The notes beneath the pieces were generated by a model. That model was not told the DNA's origin and did no database searches. It saw nothing but the letters and a program-made list of their open reading frames with translations. 64,000 nucleotides of DNA, from positions 25,449,781-25,513,780 of the forward strand of contig OZ038321.1 in NCBI GenBank assembly GCA_964035795.1, given 5' to 3'. Numbering within the stretch: the stretch's first letter is position 1; each line of letters begins with the position of its first letter. This document shows, piece by piece, positions 1 to 24,955 of this stretch. The position numbers were made by a program, and so were the translations under genes. The DNA comes from Pterobdella sp. o SKG-2022. Lineage: Eukaryota; Annelida; Clitellata; Hirudinida; Piscicolidae.

Positions 1-225
1 GAAAAAACTTGATTGATTGTCCAATAATCAGACTGTTTGACTGGTCATATAAAGTAAGATCTGTATAAGAAAGCAAAGTAGATAATAGAACAAAAAAAGC
101 GAAGCTTATCTCAAAAGACCACACATTATCAAGTAAAAATCTGCACGTCTTTGATTGAGATGAATATATTTTTTGTGTTTTCATTTAATTGTACTTTCCA
201 TAATAATCTAAATCAGCTATTTTAC

Positions 226-3200
226 CTGTTTGATGAGGGTGTAGAGGGAGGTGGTGCGGTCGTAAGTAAGGATGACAGCAGTAAAGCCTCGAGAAGCTGG
301 TGCGGTAAAGGGGAGGAAGACTGGTGGTTGCTGTCTAGGCTTTGGAGGTTTATAAAGTATGGTTCATGAATTATTATAATGTGTATGTATGACTATGTTA
401 AATGTAGATTCGAAATCTTCATGGATTATGAGTTCAAACGAGAGATTTTTTTAAAATCTGTTAATAGGAAACTTAATACTAATATATTTAAAAATTGATA
501 TTAATAATAATAACAATAAAAAAAATAAAAAGATGATAAATAATTCAATCGTGATTCATAATGAGTTACATTGTAAATTACCCACTGCCTTGAGCATTGA
601 AAATAAATTTTGAAATACTGTAACGTTAATACCAATACAAAGCAATATAAACAACAAAAATAATTGATCACAGTAAAAATAATAACAATACTACTACTAC
701 TAATAATATTAATAATAAAAATAATAAAAGAAAAAAAAACAATAATAAAAATAATAATGATTAATTCATAATAAAAACTCCTTATACCTATTCCACCTAA
801 TTGATAATATGCTAGTTACTTTTCTGTCATTATTTTCTTGATATGAGGCGGCGGAATGAGAGAAGACTCTTTGGTTGATGACTCTGAGAGAGGTATGACT
901 AATCGCCTCAATCGATGAAAAATATTTTCGATACAAAAATAGCACCTGAATGGGGCGGGTTGGTCAGATGGAGTGGTTATGATGTAAGTATGAATGGTGA
1001 TGATGATGATAATAATAACAATAATAATATCGATAATAACAAAAATAATAACAATAACAATAAAAATCGATTTGAATCAAACACTTTTATCAACTGAATA
1101 ATAATAATACGAAGCTTTTCGTAAGTTGAACTCACGTTATCAAGTTTGTACACTTGATAATGTGAGTTCAACTTACGAAAAGCTTCGTATTATTATTCAG
1201 TTAAAAGTGTTTGATTCAAATCGTCTTTGTAATAGGCTAATTTAGTTATTCATAAAACAAACCATAGCACGAATAGCGCGAATATTAGAAAAGATGATAA
1301 TTATAACAGAAAGAACATAGCAACAATAATATCTGGCATAAGTCCTACTTGTAGGTGCATTTGGTGTATTTTATCAGTGCTTATGAGCGATAATATTTTC
1401 ACCACGTGATGCAGGTTCTTCTCCTCTATCGTAATGGAGGCCCTGTGTGGTTGTTTGCACCGTGTTTATTATTATTACTAGTATTATTTTTTTATTATTA
1501 TTGTTGATATTATTTTTATTATTATAGATATTTATATTATTATTATATTAATAAAGCTTCAATGATTATTTTTATTATTATAGATATTTATATTATTATT
1601 ATATTAATAAAGCTTCAATGATTATTTTTATTATTATAGATATTTATATTATTATTATATTAATAAAGCTTCAATAATTATTTTTATTATTTAATTATTT
1701 TTTATTGAAAATAACTTATTAATTTTGAAGCATTTTTTCATTTTCAGCCTCTCCATCATTATTGGTGCCATAACATATGATTATAGTTATCAAGGGGAAA
1801 AACATGTTGGTATTGAGGCTGCAATTGAGAGTGCAAATACCTTAGTTATTTTTAGCCTTTAAAATAGTAAGAATATTTTGAATAATCTAGTGATGGTGAA
1901 AACTTTCGAAATATTGGTATTTTGATAATATTTTTATGAGAGTGAAGTTATTGAAACGGTAAAATAATGAAGACAAAATGTCAAAATTACGTGATAAAAA
2001 TAAAAACTTTTAGATAAAAAATTAAATTTGATGAAATTCCAAAATACCAAAAAACCATACCTGTATTAAATTATTATATAAAATACATTAGTACCTCCAC
2101 TTGATAATGTAAGTTCACCTTACGAAAAGCTTCGTGAAATAAACTAAACTCCTAAAATTGTTTTCATTTGAATATATAATAAAACAAAAATCATTTAAAA
2201 ACAGCATGAAGCCTCTACAAGGCCCAAAAGTCCATCACGCACCCACCCCACCCATCTGCAGCACACCGCACCGCCACCCCCAAACCTTCCCCAGTCGATG
2301 AAAGAAACGAATGGAAGAACGATGGGATCAGCCAAGACCACTGGAATGGCTCCTGCCGCCATGCATTCCAATAGGGTGCCTGTGTCCAAGCGGCCTCTCC
2401 CTCCTTGTAAGACCAGGCAGAATGTCCCTTGCTGCCGGGAAGATTGTGTCAATGTTAATGTAGTGATAATGAATTTAATAGTAACCATAACAAAAATTTA
2501 AACAATGATATCAATTACGGAAAATGATAAAATTATTAAAAATATAAACAGCAATGATATTAATAAAGGAAATAATATCAACGATAATAAGCATATAAAT
2601 GATAATAAATAAAATACTGATAGAAAAAATAAAAATGTAAATAAAAAAATCAATAACAGCAATAATGATGTAAAAACAACAATAATAAAAAAAAAATAAT
2701 ACTAACAATAAAAACAACATCAATTTTTATAAAGACTTTATAATTGCATTGGTGTTCCGTTACAGATGATAAAATTATAAAAGTTTATTTTAAAAAAACC
2801 AATAAAATTCATTTCAAATCAAAGCTGAGTTGAGCACCATTCAACCAACCTGCAAGACCTCTGGGTACGTATATACATGGTTTTGCTCACATCGGCTCAA
2901 AAAGTTTTGAGTTGCGCAAGAATTTAACAACAAAAGGCGATGATTTTGGTCATTTTTCAAGGTTTCAAGAGTAGTATAATGATGGGCTTGTAGACTTGTT
3001 TGACTAGACACAAGAAGCCATTTTCGACTGTGTTTGATGGTGAATAAATTTTATTTGCACTGTCTGAAGAATCAATATGAGTTTGTGCATCACAAATTTC
3101 TATTGTTGATAATGTTGAACTATCTAATAGTGGGGTATTATATCAAACGTTTTTATCGTAAAAATAATAATTATTTGGTTTAAATTATTATTATTATAAA

Positions 3201-5609
3201 CATCAAAGTTGATTCAATTGAAATAAGAAAAAAAAAGAAAATTTTATTGATTTTTTTCAAGATGATATTGTAAGGTTCAAATTATGGAAACCTCAGTTCG
3301 TTTAATGATCTTTGTGATGAAATCAAGCAATAGCTTGTCGAAAAACTCAAATTTCATGAATATACTAAACCACTTTTGATTTAATATATTTGTTCAGTTA
3401 GCCATGAAAAACTAAATATCAAACAAATACTACCCCAAAAAGATCTTTGAATTTTAACGTACTTGATAATGTTAACGAAAAACTTTGTACTTAATAAAAT
3501 TACCTCTTGTGTTCAAATAATTTGCAGTACCCAGTTCTAATTTTAGCAGTCAAAAAGTTATGGAAAAGCAAACGTATAAATTTGACACGCCATTGTTTTG
3601 AAGCTGACTTCATCTCCGCCGTATTCACCCCATCAAAAAGCCTCATTTGCATCCTAATTTGTTCATAATCCACATTTCCTTCTATCTTAAACTTTTCCAG
3701 TCCATATACACAAACCTTATATATATATATATATGTAATTTGATTTTTTTTAACAGTTCTGTGTATATAAAATATTGTGAATTTTATGAAGCCTCATTAT
3801 TTTTTATTCATAGCTGCTTTTTGACGCACTCATTATATGAAGCAATATTTCTCCTATTTTTATCTTTGCACCAAACTTTAAAAATGTTTTCTTACAACAA
3901 ATTTTTCACTGAATCGTGTTCTGGCACAATTCCGTGACCTCAAAAGCATGAATGATGATAATGATTATCATGTTTGATTTTATTCCTAATAACACATGTT
4001 CATTTCTGTTATTCTTATTATTATGCCTGTATTTAAGCAATCAATGATATTTGTAACTTTTATTGTTTTTGATATGCATTTAATTAGCGCTAAGCTAAGT
4101 AGCATCATTATTTTTGTTATATTTGGTGCCAGGTTTATCTAAAAACCACATCAAAATTTTGTAAAAATTTACTCAAAGTTTTTTGTCAAAATCTATAAAA
4201 TGCTTTTATTGACAAAACTTATTGAACTGAGAAATTTAACTACTTGGTATGTTGTGACTTGATGAAATCGAAAGAAGAGAAAATAAAGGGATTGAGGAAA
4301 GGAATTGAAATATCATGAGAAGGTCTATACAGCCAGGTAGACAGTCCTGACCCAGCAACTAATGCTTTTGATGCTAAGTCTCGTTGAAATTTTATGATGT
4401 GGTTCTCAGTGTCTGGTAGGAAACTGAAGAGAAGATGGTTTTGACCATTGTTCCAGCTGAAATAGTTTTATTTGATGAGTATTCAAAGAATTTATGACTT
4501 CAAGATAGTGGTAAGGGGGTTTTCATGAAGAATAAAATAAATTAGGAATAATTTTCATAATTTTTGAAAAATTATGAAAATTTGAACTCTAAAAAAGATT
4601 TATAAAAACCTTATTTTTGTATAATAGAAACAAACACTAAGGTTTATTGAGAAAATTAATACACGAAGCTTTTTGTAAGAGTATCTTACGTTATCTAGTG
4701 TCAAACTAGACAATGTAAGATACTCTTATGAAAAGCAAAATGATGATGATGATCAATAAACCTTAGTGTTTTTTCTATTATATTGATTTCCGGCTATTTT
4801 ATGTCAACACTAGTGTTTTTGGTTTCATTATAATAGTTTGATTAGTTAGCGAAATGATTTTTAATTTTAAGTAATAATGAATAAATGGAACTTTTAAAGC
4901 AGATTTTAAAAAAATGCACAAATCTCATTCAGATGTTATATATACATGTAATTTTTACATGGTTTATTACTACAATATTATTATACTAAAAATAAACTTA
5001 CTGTGGCAGAGAATTGAGAATTGCATGAATAAGCTGTTTGTCTATGGACTCAAAATTCAAAGTATCTACAAAGGGGATTAACAAGCATGCATCTTTATAG
5101 TTGCTCGTGTAATGTTGACTATTTATGATTGACTCAATGATTTTTCTAAACTCCAATGAATATTTAAGAGATATCAAATTGCCATTTGAATCCTTATACT
5201 TATATTCTGGGTACACATACACCTAAGTGGATGTAATAGAATTTTTGAACATTTTATTAGTTTTTCAAAAGTGAAAGCTAACCTTGATAATATCTTGTTC
5301 TACATGACCACATTGGTAAACATCAAAACATGTATAAAAGGTACATCTTGCAATGTGTCTTCTTACTTCTTCTTCACTTCTAGAGTTTAAACTGTTTTCT
5401 AACTGTAATACTTCAAAGTTTTTTGACAAATCTCGTTTTAAAATTGATACTTCAATCAGTAAAATACTGATGAAAGATAAAAATAATACTGAGATTATAA
5501 AAATGTGAGTAAAATGTGATTGGAAGAATCTTGCTAATAATATAGATTTAGCTTTGACAACATTTGAACCCATTAGCAACTTTGAAACATTGATTTGACT
5601 TTTATTCAC
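226..5609 (-). CDS. EXT2: Exostosin-2 (heparan sulphate co-polymerase), exons 1-8, partial at the left edge
   Basis: EXT2 with EXT1 builds the GlcA-GlcNAc backbone of heparan sulphate in the Golgi. I join eight minus-strand exons: 5609-5283, 5222-5002, 4456-4244, 3027-2850, 2431-2286, 1442-1349, 945-820 and about 330-226. All have GT-AG borders and matching phases, giving about 470 codons. The protein starts with a short cytosolic tail, then one membrane segment (about residues 26-52) of a type II Golgi protein. The GT47 exostosin domain follows, with [26 protein letters not shown] and [15 protein letters not shown]. Exon 8 opens the GT64 domain with [11 protein letters not shown]. Human EXT2 has about 718 residues, so the C-terminal third lies left of the window. 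The exon 8 acceptor is the least certain border (330 or 339). No frameshift was seen. EXT1 and EXTL proteins fit less well than EXT2 at the CFDVYxCG and YPxVLQ segments. Confidence 0.92.
1068..1223. repeat. Long-hairpin MITE, family 1 (core ACGAAGCTTTTCGTAAG), near-perfect copy
   Basis: About 65-70 bp at 1068-1140 is repeated in inverted orientation at 1150-1223 around a tiny loop. The inner core ACGAAGCTTTTCGTAAG is shared with copies at about 4626, 7108 and 37766. The outer arm here (TTTGAATCAAACACTTTT and AATAATAAT) is not. It sits in the EXT2 intron between exons 6 and 7. Confidence 0.85.
1509..1676. repeat. 56-bp tandem repeat, three copies, in an EXT2 intron
   Basis: Three head-to-tail units of 56 bp (1509-1564, 1565-1620, 1621-1676) are almost identical. 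Each contains a TTATTATT-rich stretch followed by AATAAAGCTTCAAT. The array lies in the intron between EXT2 exons 5 and 6. Near-identity suggests recent slippage or unequal exchange. Confidence 0.9.
2092..2142. repeat. Half copy of hairpin MITE family 1
   Basis: The segment reads CACTTGATAATGTAAGTTC then CTTACGAAAAGCTTCGTG, the right half of the family-1 hairpin. No matching left arm lies next to it. A complementary left half with the same flank (GTTTATTCCACGAAGC) occurs at about 13812-13862, so one parent subfamily may have given both. Confidence 0.7.
4626..4775. repeat. Hairpin MITE family 1, diverged copy
   Basis: Inverted arms AAACACTAAGGTTTATTGA (4631-4650) and its complement (about 4755-4773) enclose the family core. 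The right core is partly lost and replaced by a short GAT repeat. It lies in the EXT2 intron between exons 2 and 3. The outer arm again differs from the other copies. Confidence 0.8.
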
Positions 5610-6663
5610 AAACCTAAAATGAAAAAATTACCGAAATAATTACAAAAATATATCTCAAATAGTGGTTTCGAATTTTTGATTAAAAGGAAACTTTCATTTA
5701 TACATACATATATATATATATATTATTATTTATATACATGGAATTTTTTAAAAAAATTTAAAACGCAAAAACCTAAGAACTTCAACAACTATTTTTTCAT
5801 AAAAAATGCAACTGCGACTTGAACTGCCGGTCTTGAAAACGAAATCAAGAATTCGAAGATATTTTTCACTTGAATGTTTTTGAATGCATTCAGATTTTTT
5901 TGGTAATTTTTATGAAATTTTCAAAAAAAGTAAAACAACAATATTTTATCTAAGCTAAATTTGATGCTTAAATTGGTGTAAAAATCAGTCTTTAGTTATC
6001 AACTCAATGAATAAGTAATAAAACTATTGCTTAAAATTCAATCATAATATGATTTCAGAATAAGCTTCAAAATTGTTAAAAGTCTGCCAGAGATTATGAA
6101 ATTTTTATTATATTCATCTTTTGACGTGGTAAAATTTTATTTTAAAAATCTACGACAAAACTTTTTCAAACCCTATTGTGCTTGTCTTTTTTCTTCTTAT
6201 CACGTGACCGATCCATCTGCAGCGTCTAGGCACGATGGTTGTTGGGGGTCCTCCGTATCACACACGGTGAGTGTATGTATAGTTTCAAGCTAAAAATTTA
6301 TTAATAAACTGATTTCAAGATCAAATCCTCACTAAAGTTAATCTTATCGTTATAAGGTCGTTTTTCCGGCTTTCCACAAGATGCTTCACCAAGCTTTTTG
6401 ACTATATTTTGCTTTTTAATTAGCTTATTCCAATAAATTTCAGCTATCTTTTGAGCGTTTCATCAAATAAAAATACTAAATTCAAAAGCTATGAAATAAT
6501 CCCCAAACCATTAATTTAGCGGTGAAAATGACCAGCACACTATGAAATTATTTTTTCAAATCAAGTAATTAAGAATTTCCAAAATTTTTATCATAAAAAA
6601 CTGAATAATTTTAAAATTTAGAAACTTTCGATATATTTCGACCACTTTTAATGGATGGTTGAG
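5610..6663. promoter_or_regulatory. Divergent intergenic region between EXT2 and CFAP100
   Basis: The start codons of EXT2 (minus) and CFAP100 (plus) face away from each other across about 1.05 kb. Most of it is AT-rich. A short GC-richer island at about 6190-6270 holds TCACGTGACC (6200-6209), an E-box of the USF/MITF type. It also holds an exon-like piece, 6223-6266, bordered by TCTGCAG and a strong GTGAGT donor. That piece could be a 5' untranslated exon of CFAP100. Its role is inference; no transcription start can be read directly. Confidence 0.4.
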
Positions 6664-12918
<6,255 letters not shown>

Positions 12919-13900
12919 GAGGGGGTCTTATGTCTAGAGGAGGTCTTGTGTGTAAAGAGATGTTTTATTTTAAGGACGGTTTCAGGCGTAATGTGGAGGT
13001 TTTTTAAATGTGAAGAAAAGCTTTATTTATATAAGGTCTTTCTTGTGCGTTAATGGATTTGTGTTTTCTGTATTTTGGTGGAGTGTTGATGAGGGTTTGT
13101 AATGATGAGCACAGCTTTACTGAGAGTGTTTTGTTTGATACATATGCTCGTATTGCATTTCACTTGAAACATTTAATGTTTTAAACGAAATTATTTTGAA
13201 ATTTTCACTTTTTGTTGAAACTTATATTTAAGAATTATAGTTTATTAAGTTTTGATTTTTTAGGTGAAAATTTAACCAACTTATTACGATAGATCTATAA
13301 AAAATTCTTTAACAAAAGTAGGCAGAAATATTTAAAAAATTCACTGTTACCAGCAAAAAATCTTCGATAATATAATAGCCTCAAAATGAGAAATACAAGT
13401 TCAAACAGTTAAATCTTACCAGTACATAAGTATAAACTCATTAAATTTAGTCATTTAACAAGAAATAAGCATTCTATAAGCGTCAATACGTTGTGGAGTT
13501 AAACGTGACAAATTTTTATTGGTAATGATATTAATAGTTTGTGGCATAAAACTCGTCTTCAATATATATTTGCGACTGTAGAGTGGAAGCAGATATTAAG
13601 AAAAGACTTCATCAAATTTAAAAATCATTTATAAAAATTTCATTACTTGAATAATTACAAAAATTTCTCAATTGGTCAAATGCAGTCAAATAAACCTGTA
13701 ACAACCAAAAATTGAACCATTCTTGAAATTTGCTATTCATGCTATATTTATGTGGAGAGATGGTTTCATAACATCAAACATTATTCAAACAAAAACACTT
13801 TTAGGAGTTTGTTTTATTCCACGAAGCTTTTCGTAAAATGAACTTACATTATCAAGTGGAGGTACAAATATAAGCACTTTTCAAACAATTCATCAATTTC
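12919..13900. other. Intergenic, 3' of CFAP100, no gene seen
   Basis: AT-rich sequence following the CFAP100 stop codon. It includes the left half of a family-1 hairpin MITE at about 13812-13862 (CACGAAGCTTTTCGTAA followed by ATGAACTTACATTATCAAG). I see no reading frame or RNA gene here. Confidence 0.6.
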
Positions 13901-14994
13901 TTACTCAAATCTGGTTGATGGTGAATTAGCAGTGAAATAGGGTTGTTTCTTTCTGAGTAGCAAGAAGTCAGAGAGGGTCTCATTCAAACATATCATTTAA
14001 ACTCGCTCATCTCTGTTTGACCCTTGAGCTAAAGTTAACAGTTTTGAAACATACATCTTAGCAAACACTAAGTACTTGTATTTGGTCATCTTTTACCTTC
14101 TCTCTGATAGTTTGCTTTATTGGACGAATCTATAAAAATGCTTTAATGTTTTAAATATTAGAGAAAGAAGCTAAAATTTAAATGTTTCATTAAAAAAAAT
14201 TAGAGTTGTTGTTTAAAATGATATCTTCAATCCCTCTAGAGTACTCGAGATCTTACGTTATTCATACGAAAAGTTTTGAACAGTTTTGTCAATATATCTC
14301 CTTGTTGATTAAAATGAATAGCATTAATTTATTTTTTAAAAGCACAGTTTGCAAGCTAGGTTTGCTGCAAAGCGCTTGCCTTGTCAAAAGAACTAGGAAA
14401 AAGAGATGCGTCTATATAAACGCGTTTTCAAACGCTTGTGAAAGTGATCAATAAAAGGTGAAATACGCCGGTTAAACGCCATCAATTGATTCATTTCTTT
14501 TTTTGTTATTTTATCTTTTTCATCCGTAATTTATATCAGTTTATATAGGCTTTTTAAGTTATTGCCATTTCAAAAGTAGAAAACGTTACTTTGAATCACC
14601 TGATGATGATATCGGTAGCATATCGAAAAGCTTAGTATTTTCCAGTTAATAAAGTTAATATAGTCGTTACTTCATAACTTTTTATTTTCAGTTTTTTACT
14701 AAAAACTAATGAATTATATTCTATGTTAGTTTAGTCTATGGGACATTAATATGAGATAAAAATTGTAACGGATGTATAAATATTTCAAGTACTCAATTAA
14801 ATTTTTATAAAACTAGTTGGTTCGTAATATTTATTGTTAGAATTAAATTGCCATATAGTATTATTGGAAATCTTTTGTCATTTACTCAATAAAAGGTTTG
14901 AATTATTTATCTCTAACTCTGAGAGAAAACAAAATTTTAAAATTTGGAAAATATGTGCTGGAAATCTTTTGTGAGTGATATTTATACAATAGAG

Positions 14995-16040
14995 TATTTG
15001 GAAATTGCTTATTATTATTATTATTACTATTATATTTATAACGCACAACTTAAACATAAATTTGCTTCAAAGGCGCTCAAATTTTTGTGTAAAATTCTGA
15101 ATAAAGTTGCTAATGGTATAGGTGACTTTTCGAAAGTATGCAAAATTTTGAAAGAAGGTGGTAAGGGCAAGTTAGGCGGGAAAGAATTCCACAGACGTGG
15201 GGTATGGTGAGAGAAAGAGCGACTTATAAACAAGCTTGAAAAAACAGGTTGACGAAGCTGGAGACCAAAGTGCAAGAGCCTGAGTGACTGACGGGTGTGC
15301 CTTAAAGACAAAAGATAAAAGATAAGCAGGTTGTTCAAGCTTGAGAACGCAGGCAATGAGCCAAAGTAACTTAAATTTGAATCTTTGGGAAAAGGTAACC
15401 AGTACAAACGATCAAAACAGTGACTGAAAGAGCTAAAGTAATCAGCTTGAAAAACCGTTTTGGCTGCATGGCTCGAAGAGATTGAAGCTTGCGCAAAAAG
15501 AGGTTGGCTGCCCACACAAGAAAGAGTTGCAGTAGTCTAATCTGGAGAGAACTAGTGAGATAGTGAAAGCAATAGCAGTGGCAAGAGGTATGAATTTGCC
15601 TACTTGTTTTATGACTTGGATGTGACAGTTGGAAGAATTGGTTATTTGGGAAAAAAAGTAGGCAAAGTAAAAATTTGAGTCTAGAGTGGCATCAGCAAAC
15701 TGGGCATAAAGCAAGTCAATTTTTTCCTATAATGCTACACATTGGTCCTGTATAATGAGACAAGTGTTGAAAGAAGAGAAGTAAAACTGCCCATTTCAAC
15801 AAACTAATGTCAATTAAAATATTATGGTCGAAAATGTCAAAAGCAGCAGAAAAATCTAACGGAACCAAAACGCTGGCGTGTTCAGTGGCACATTGTTGCA
15901 AAGACTGTCAGTGATGCGTAGGAGTGTGGTTTCTGTTAAGTGGTGTAAACGATATGCTGATAGGAAAGAATACAAGTTATTTTGGAAAAAACACGTCTAT
16001 CGATAATTTTTGGAATGGTGCTTAAGTTGGAAATGAGGCG
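14995..16040 (-). mobile_element. L2/CR1-like non-LTR retrotransposon remnant
   Basis: Broken minus-strand frames give, in order, NYRLISNLSTIPKI, LDFSAAFDIFDHNIL, LSRLDYCNSFL and APRLWNSFPPNLPLP with SFKILH. These are the reverse transcriptase and C-terminal landmarks of L2/CR1/jockey-type elements (FSAAFDxxDH, SRLDYCNS, RLWNSLP). The YxDD region is lost. The 3' end shows the usual AAGGCGCTC-type tail next to an ATT microsatellite (15005-15045). Present in unit A; I did not find the equivalent in unit B. Confidence 0.85.
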
Positions 16041-16381
16041 GTAATTCAAAGAAATAGAAACTTTACGAGAAAAAAAAACTGAGTTAGGTAGAAAAATTTA
16101 TTAACAATAATGAAAAAAAATCTTGAAAAAAGAAACAAAAAGCTCGCAAGCTGGCACAAAAAAGGAATGAATAGAAAGCCAACTTCAATTTTAAAGACAT
16201 ACAATTTGGATTTTTCATACAAGACTTCGAAGCAATCAGTTAACTTGTGTATAAATATTTAACTTTGAAAATGAAACTCCACAAATTGGAGAACTTAGTG
16301 ATAATTTAGTTCTTATATTAATTGTTTGTCACCAATAACTCAACATCATCATTATTTTCTCAAACTTTATCATACTTACAG

Positions 16382-21882
<5,501 letters not shown>

Positions 21883-23439
21883 TTACATACTAGTTATGAG
21901 GGTGTAGGTTTTTTGTATGTGCGTTTGGTGGCTGAAAAATATCTTTGAGTTTGTTGCAGTTGTGTGTGTTTGCGTGTGTGTAATGAATTTTTATTTAAAA
22001 AATCAATGTCAATTGTGGCTATATTCAAAGCTTTATAATTGTGCTTCGGACTTTCATATACCGCCATAACTCTCTGATTGAAAATAATTTTATAATGATA
22101 TTTCAATTATATATTTTAATGCTGAATTTTGTGTTTGAACGTAGTTTCGCTTCATGGGCTTATTTTTCATAGTTTTACATTTTGCTACCAGCTTGAGATT
22201 TTTGCATGTCATAAATTATATTTTTTATCAATATGTCTTTTATCCATCTATCTCTCATCCATCCATCATTCAACTGTGTGTCTTTGATCGATTCATTTGT
22301 TTTCATTAAAAATCCAATCTTATCCAATTATGTTTTGTAACAGCTTTGTTTTAAAAAATTCATTATATATTTTTTCTTTCATATTCAACCGCGTAGTATT
22401 CATCCTTCTATAATCCATCCATCCATCTGCCATTCATATTTCGTGGATTCATAATATATTCATCTATTATTTCTCATCACTGCTGGCACTTCGTAACTTT
22501 TCCATTTATAATTTCCAATTTTGAATTTTATTAATTAACTTATAGGAATATGGGATATTTTTATAAATAAAAAAAAACATGAAGTTCATTGGGTTGAATA
22601 TCATTATAATAAAGTGCTTATATCATTCTCAATATGGTAAATATATTCAATCAATTGTCAATCAGCCCTTGATTTATTCAAAACCATATTGAATGAATGA
22701 TGAGTATGAGACGATAATTAAAAGCAAAAAAATTATAATAATGAAATTTATAATTATATTGGTGATGATATTATGATGTATCGCTGATCGCTAGTCTATT
22801 TTGAGTCGTTTTACAACGCTCTAATTATTTTCACATCGATTACTCGAGATTATTCAATGTTGTAATAATATTTTAACAATATAACGCTACTGATAATGAT
22901 AACTTAAACTTGAACAATCACTTGGTCATTAATCTTATGGGCTTCAGCTAGTATAGGTACAAATAGAGAAATTTTATCATCAAGGATTATATTTTCTGTT
23001 TAAGTTTATCCATTTTTTGCTTGAAATCAATTGTTGTGCAAACAATTATGAGTAGCAAAAAGTCAGAGAGGTCTAATACTAACAATCATTTCAATTAAAC
23101 TTTAACCTCCCTCATCACTGTTTGACCCGTGTAGCTTAAGCTAAAGTTAACAGTTTTGAAACATACATCTTAGCAAACACCATCTTTTCTCTTCTCTCTA
23201 ATAGTTTGCTTTGTTGTACGATTCTATAAAAAAACTTTGATGTTTTGAATAAAAGAAAAAAAACCAACCGTAATAATTAAATTTTTTATTTAAAAAATTC
23301 AGTTATTACGGTTGTTGCGTTCAATAATTTTTTGACACGTAATTTTGTTTTAAATAATATTTTTAATTAATCTAGAATACTCGATAAAAAATATATTCAT
23401 TTGCAGAGTTTTGAGTCTATCAAAGATATTTTTATATTG

Positions 23440-23860
23440 CACGTTTGGTTTCTCATACTCCTAAATTTTTTTCATATTTCTCCTACTCTTATCAATTTTC
23501 ACTGGCTACCTCTTCACTTTTGTTTTTTCTTCAAAATTTGTTCTTTCATGCATAAAATATCTCATTCTACCTAACCTTTTTACCTTTCTAACCTTTTACT
23601 ACCTCCTTAACGTGCTGGCCTACAGTCTTCTACTCTCTCTCAACTTTACATTTTTTCTCCCTCTAGTTCTTTCGCTAAAACTGTTATTTATTTTTCTATT
23701 TTTCTGGAACTCTCTTTCTCCGAATTTTGAATCTTCTTTCTATCCTATTTTTTTTTAAACTTAAAAACCTTCTTTTATAAGCAGTTCATAGCAAAGCACC
23801 TTTGAACGATGCGTAAGAGGCGCTATAAAAATTTTCACCTTATTATTATTATTTATTGCT
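23440..23860 (+). mobile_element. 3' end of an L2/CR1-like retrotransposon
   Basis: Plus-strand remnants resemble the L2/CR1 C-terminus in several frames (for example TGGCTACCTCTTCACTTTTG, the HWLP region, and a WNSLSP-like segment). They end in CTTTGAACGATGCGTAAGAGG, a GGCGCTATAAAAA motif and a TTATTATTATT tail. This is the typical 3' terminus of these elements. Confidence 0.7.
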
Positions 23861-24169
23861 GCACATTGCTTTATTTGGCAGTGGTTGAACTGGGGGCTGG
23901 TTGTGGCTCACATTCTAGGCACACCCAAGACGCTTTTTGTTTCCAAAACTATTGCCGAGCCTAAAATTGCTGCTTTCTGGATAGTGTCTACGGATAAATT
24001 TTTTCCAAGGAAAGAGATGTATGATGTGAGTCTTTTAGACAAAATACCGAGTGCTTCTACTATTATGGGAATTATTTTACAATCCACATTCTCTTGTTTT
24101 TTATTTCACGGTAGAGGTCTCTGTACTTTTCACTATTCATTTTCTTTTTCTTCTACTCTAACATCTCCA

Positions 24170-24745
24170 GGTACAGCTAAGTCTACTATCAGGCATTCTT
24201 TATGGCTTTTTTATTCACAAGGACAATGTCCGGCCTTCTTGCCTCTATATTATGGTCTGTAAAGATATTGTAGTCCCACAATAACTTTGCATCTTCGCTC
24301 TCAATAACTTTTTTAGGTCTATGCTGATACCACAGCCATGATCCAAGAGCACGTTTATCTTCAGTCTTTCTCTTGAATTGCTCATACAAGATCTTATTTT
24401 TCCACTCTTTTTTCTTGTTGGTTTTAAATTCGTTTATTAAGGCTTTTTTGTCTTTTAGGAGTTAAAAAATTTTCAAGCATTCTTTAATTTGACCATTTTT
24501 CAGTTGCTTTACGTAATCTTAAAAGCTGTGTTTTTCAGTTTTGACACATTCCACTACTGCTTTTAAGCCTCTGCCACCTTCTTTTCGTGGTACATATATT
24601 CTAGCACCATTTGATCTAGGATGTAATGATTCGTATATTGTCAACAATTTTCTAGTTTTTCTATCAAGATTTTCGAGCTTTTCCTTGTTCCATTTTACAC
24701 ATCCAGCATTATATCTCAATGTAGCAACAGCTTATTATTATTATT
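24170..24745 (-). mobile_element. C-terminal fragment of an RT element
   Basis: Two minus-strand frames read MRYNAGCVKWNKEKLENLD, then RKTRKLLTIYESLHPRS and YVPRKEGGRGL, then LGSWLWYQHRPKKVIESED. The R-x-T-R-K-x-L and YVPRKEGGRGL motifs recur at the C-terminus of a widespread invertebrate RT family. One frameshift separates the frames; the RT core is absent. Confidence 0.75.
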
Positions 24746-24799
24746 ATTAATTTTTTTTAAGTTCTAGTTCTAAATTTTTATTCCTTTCTTGGTATTTTT

Positions 24800-24955
24800 A
24801 AAGCGCTTTTCCTTATAGATCAAAGCGCTTGCTACAAATTTAATGTAGCGAAAACACACTGTGGAACAGGTGCTAATTGTCGGCCCACGCGGGATTGAAC
24901 CCGGTAACTTTAAATAGTTAGTCTAATGCTCAACCATTGAGCTATACGGGCCGAC
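24800..24955 (-). repeat. tRNA-derived SINE, copy 1
   Basis: The head (24955-24879, minus) folds like a tRNA: A-box TAGCTCAATGGTTGAGC, B-box GGTTCAATCCC, acceptor-like GGCCCGT, and an anticodon loop containing AAC. The body contains GCGCTTTGATC and TGTTCCACAG-like segments shared with copies at 46094 and 62371. Mismatches in the T stem, and the shared non-tRNA body, make it a SINE and not a functional tRNA gene. Confidence 0.75.

Noticed and set aside
14206..14454. 82-codon plus-strand frame
   Set aside because: No recognisable motif, no splice context, and its position in repeat-rich AT sequence makes chance the simplest explanation.
24879..24955. Apparent tRNA gene on the minus strand
   Set aside because: The acceptor and D-arm pair well, but the T stem has mismatches. 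The same head followed by the same non-tRNA body recurs at 46094 and 62371, so it is a SINE.
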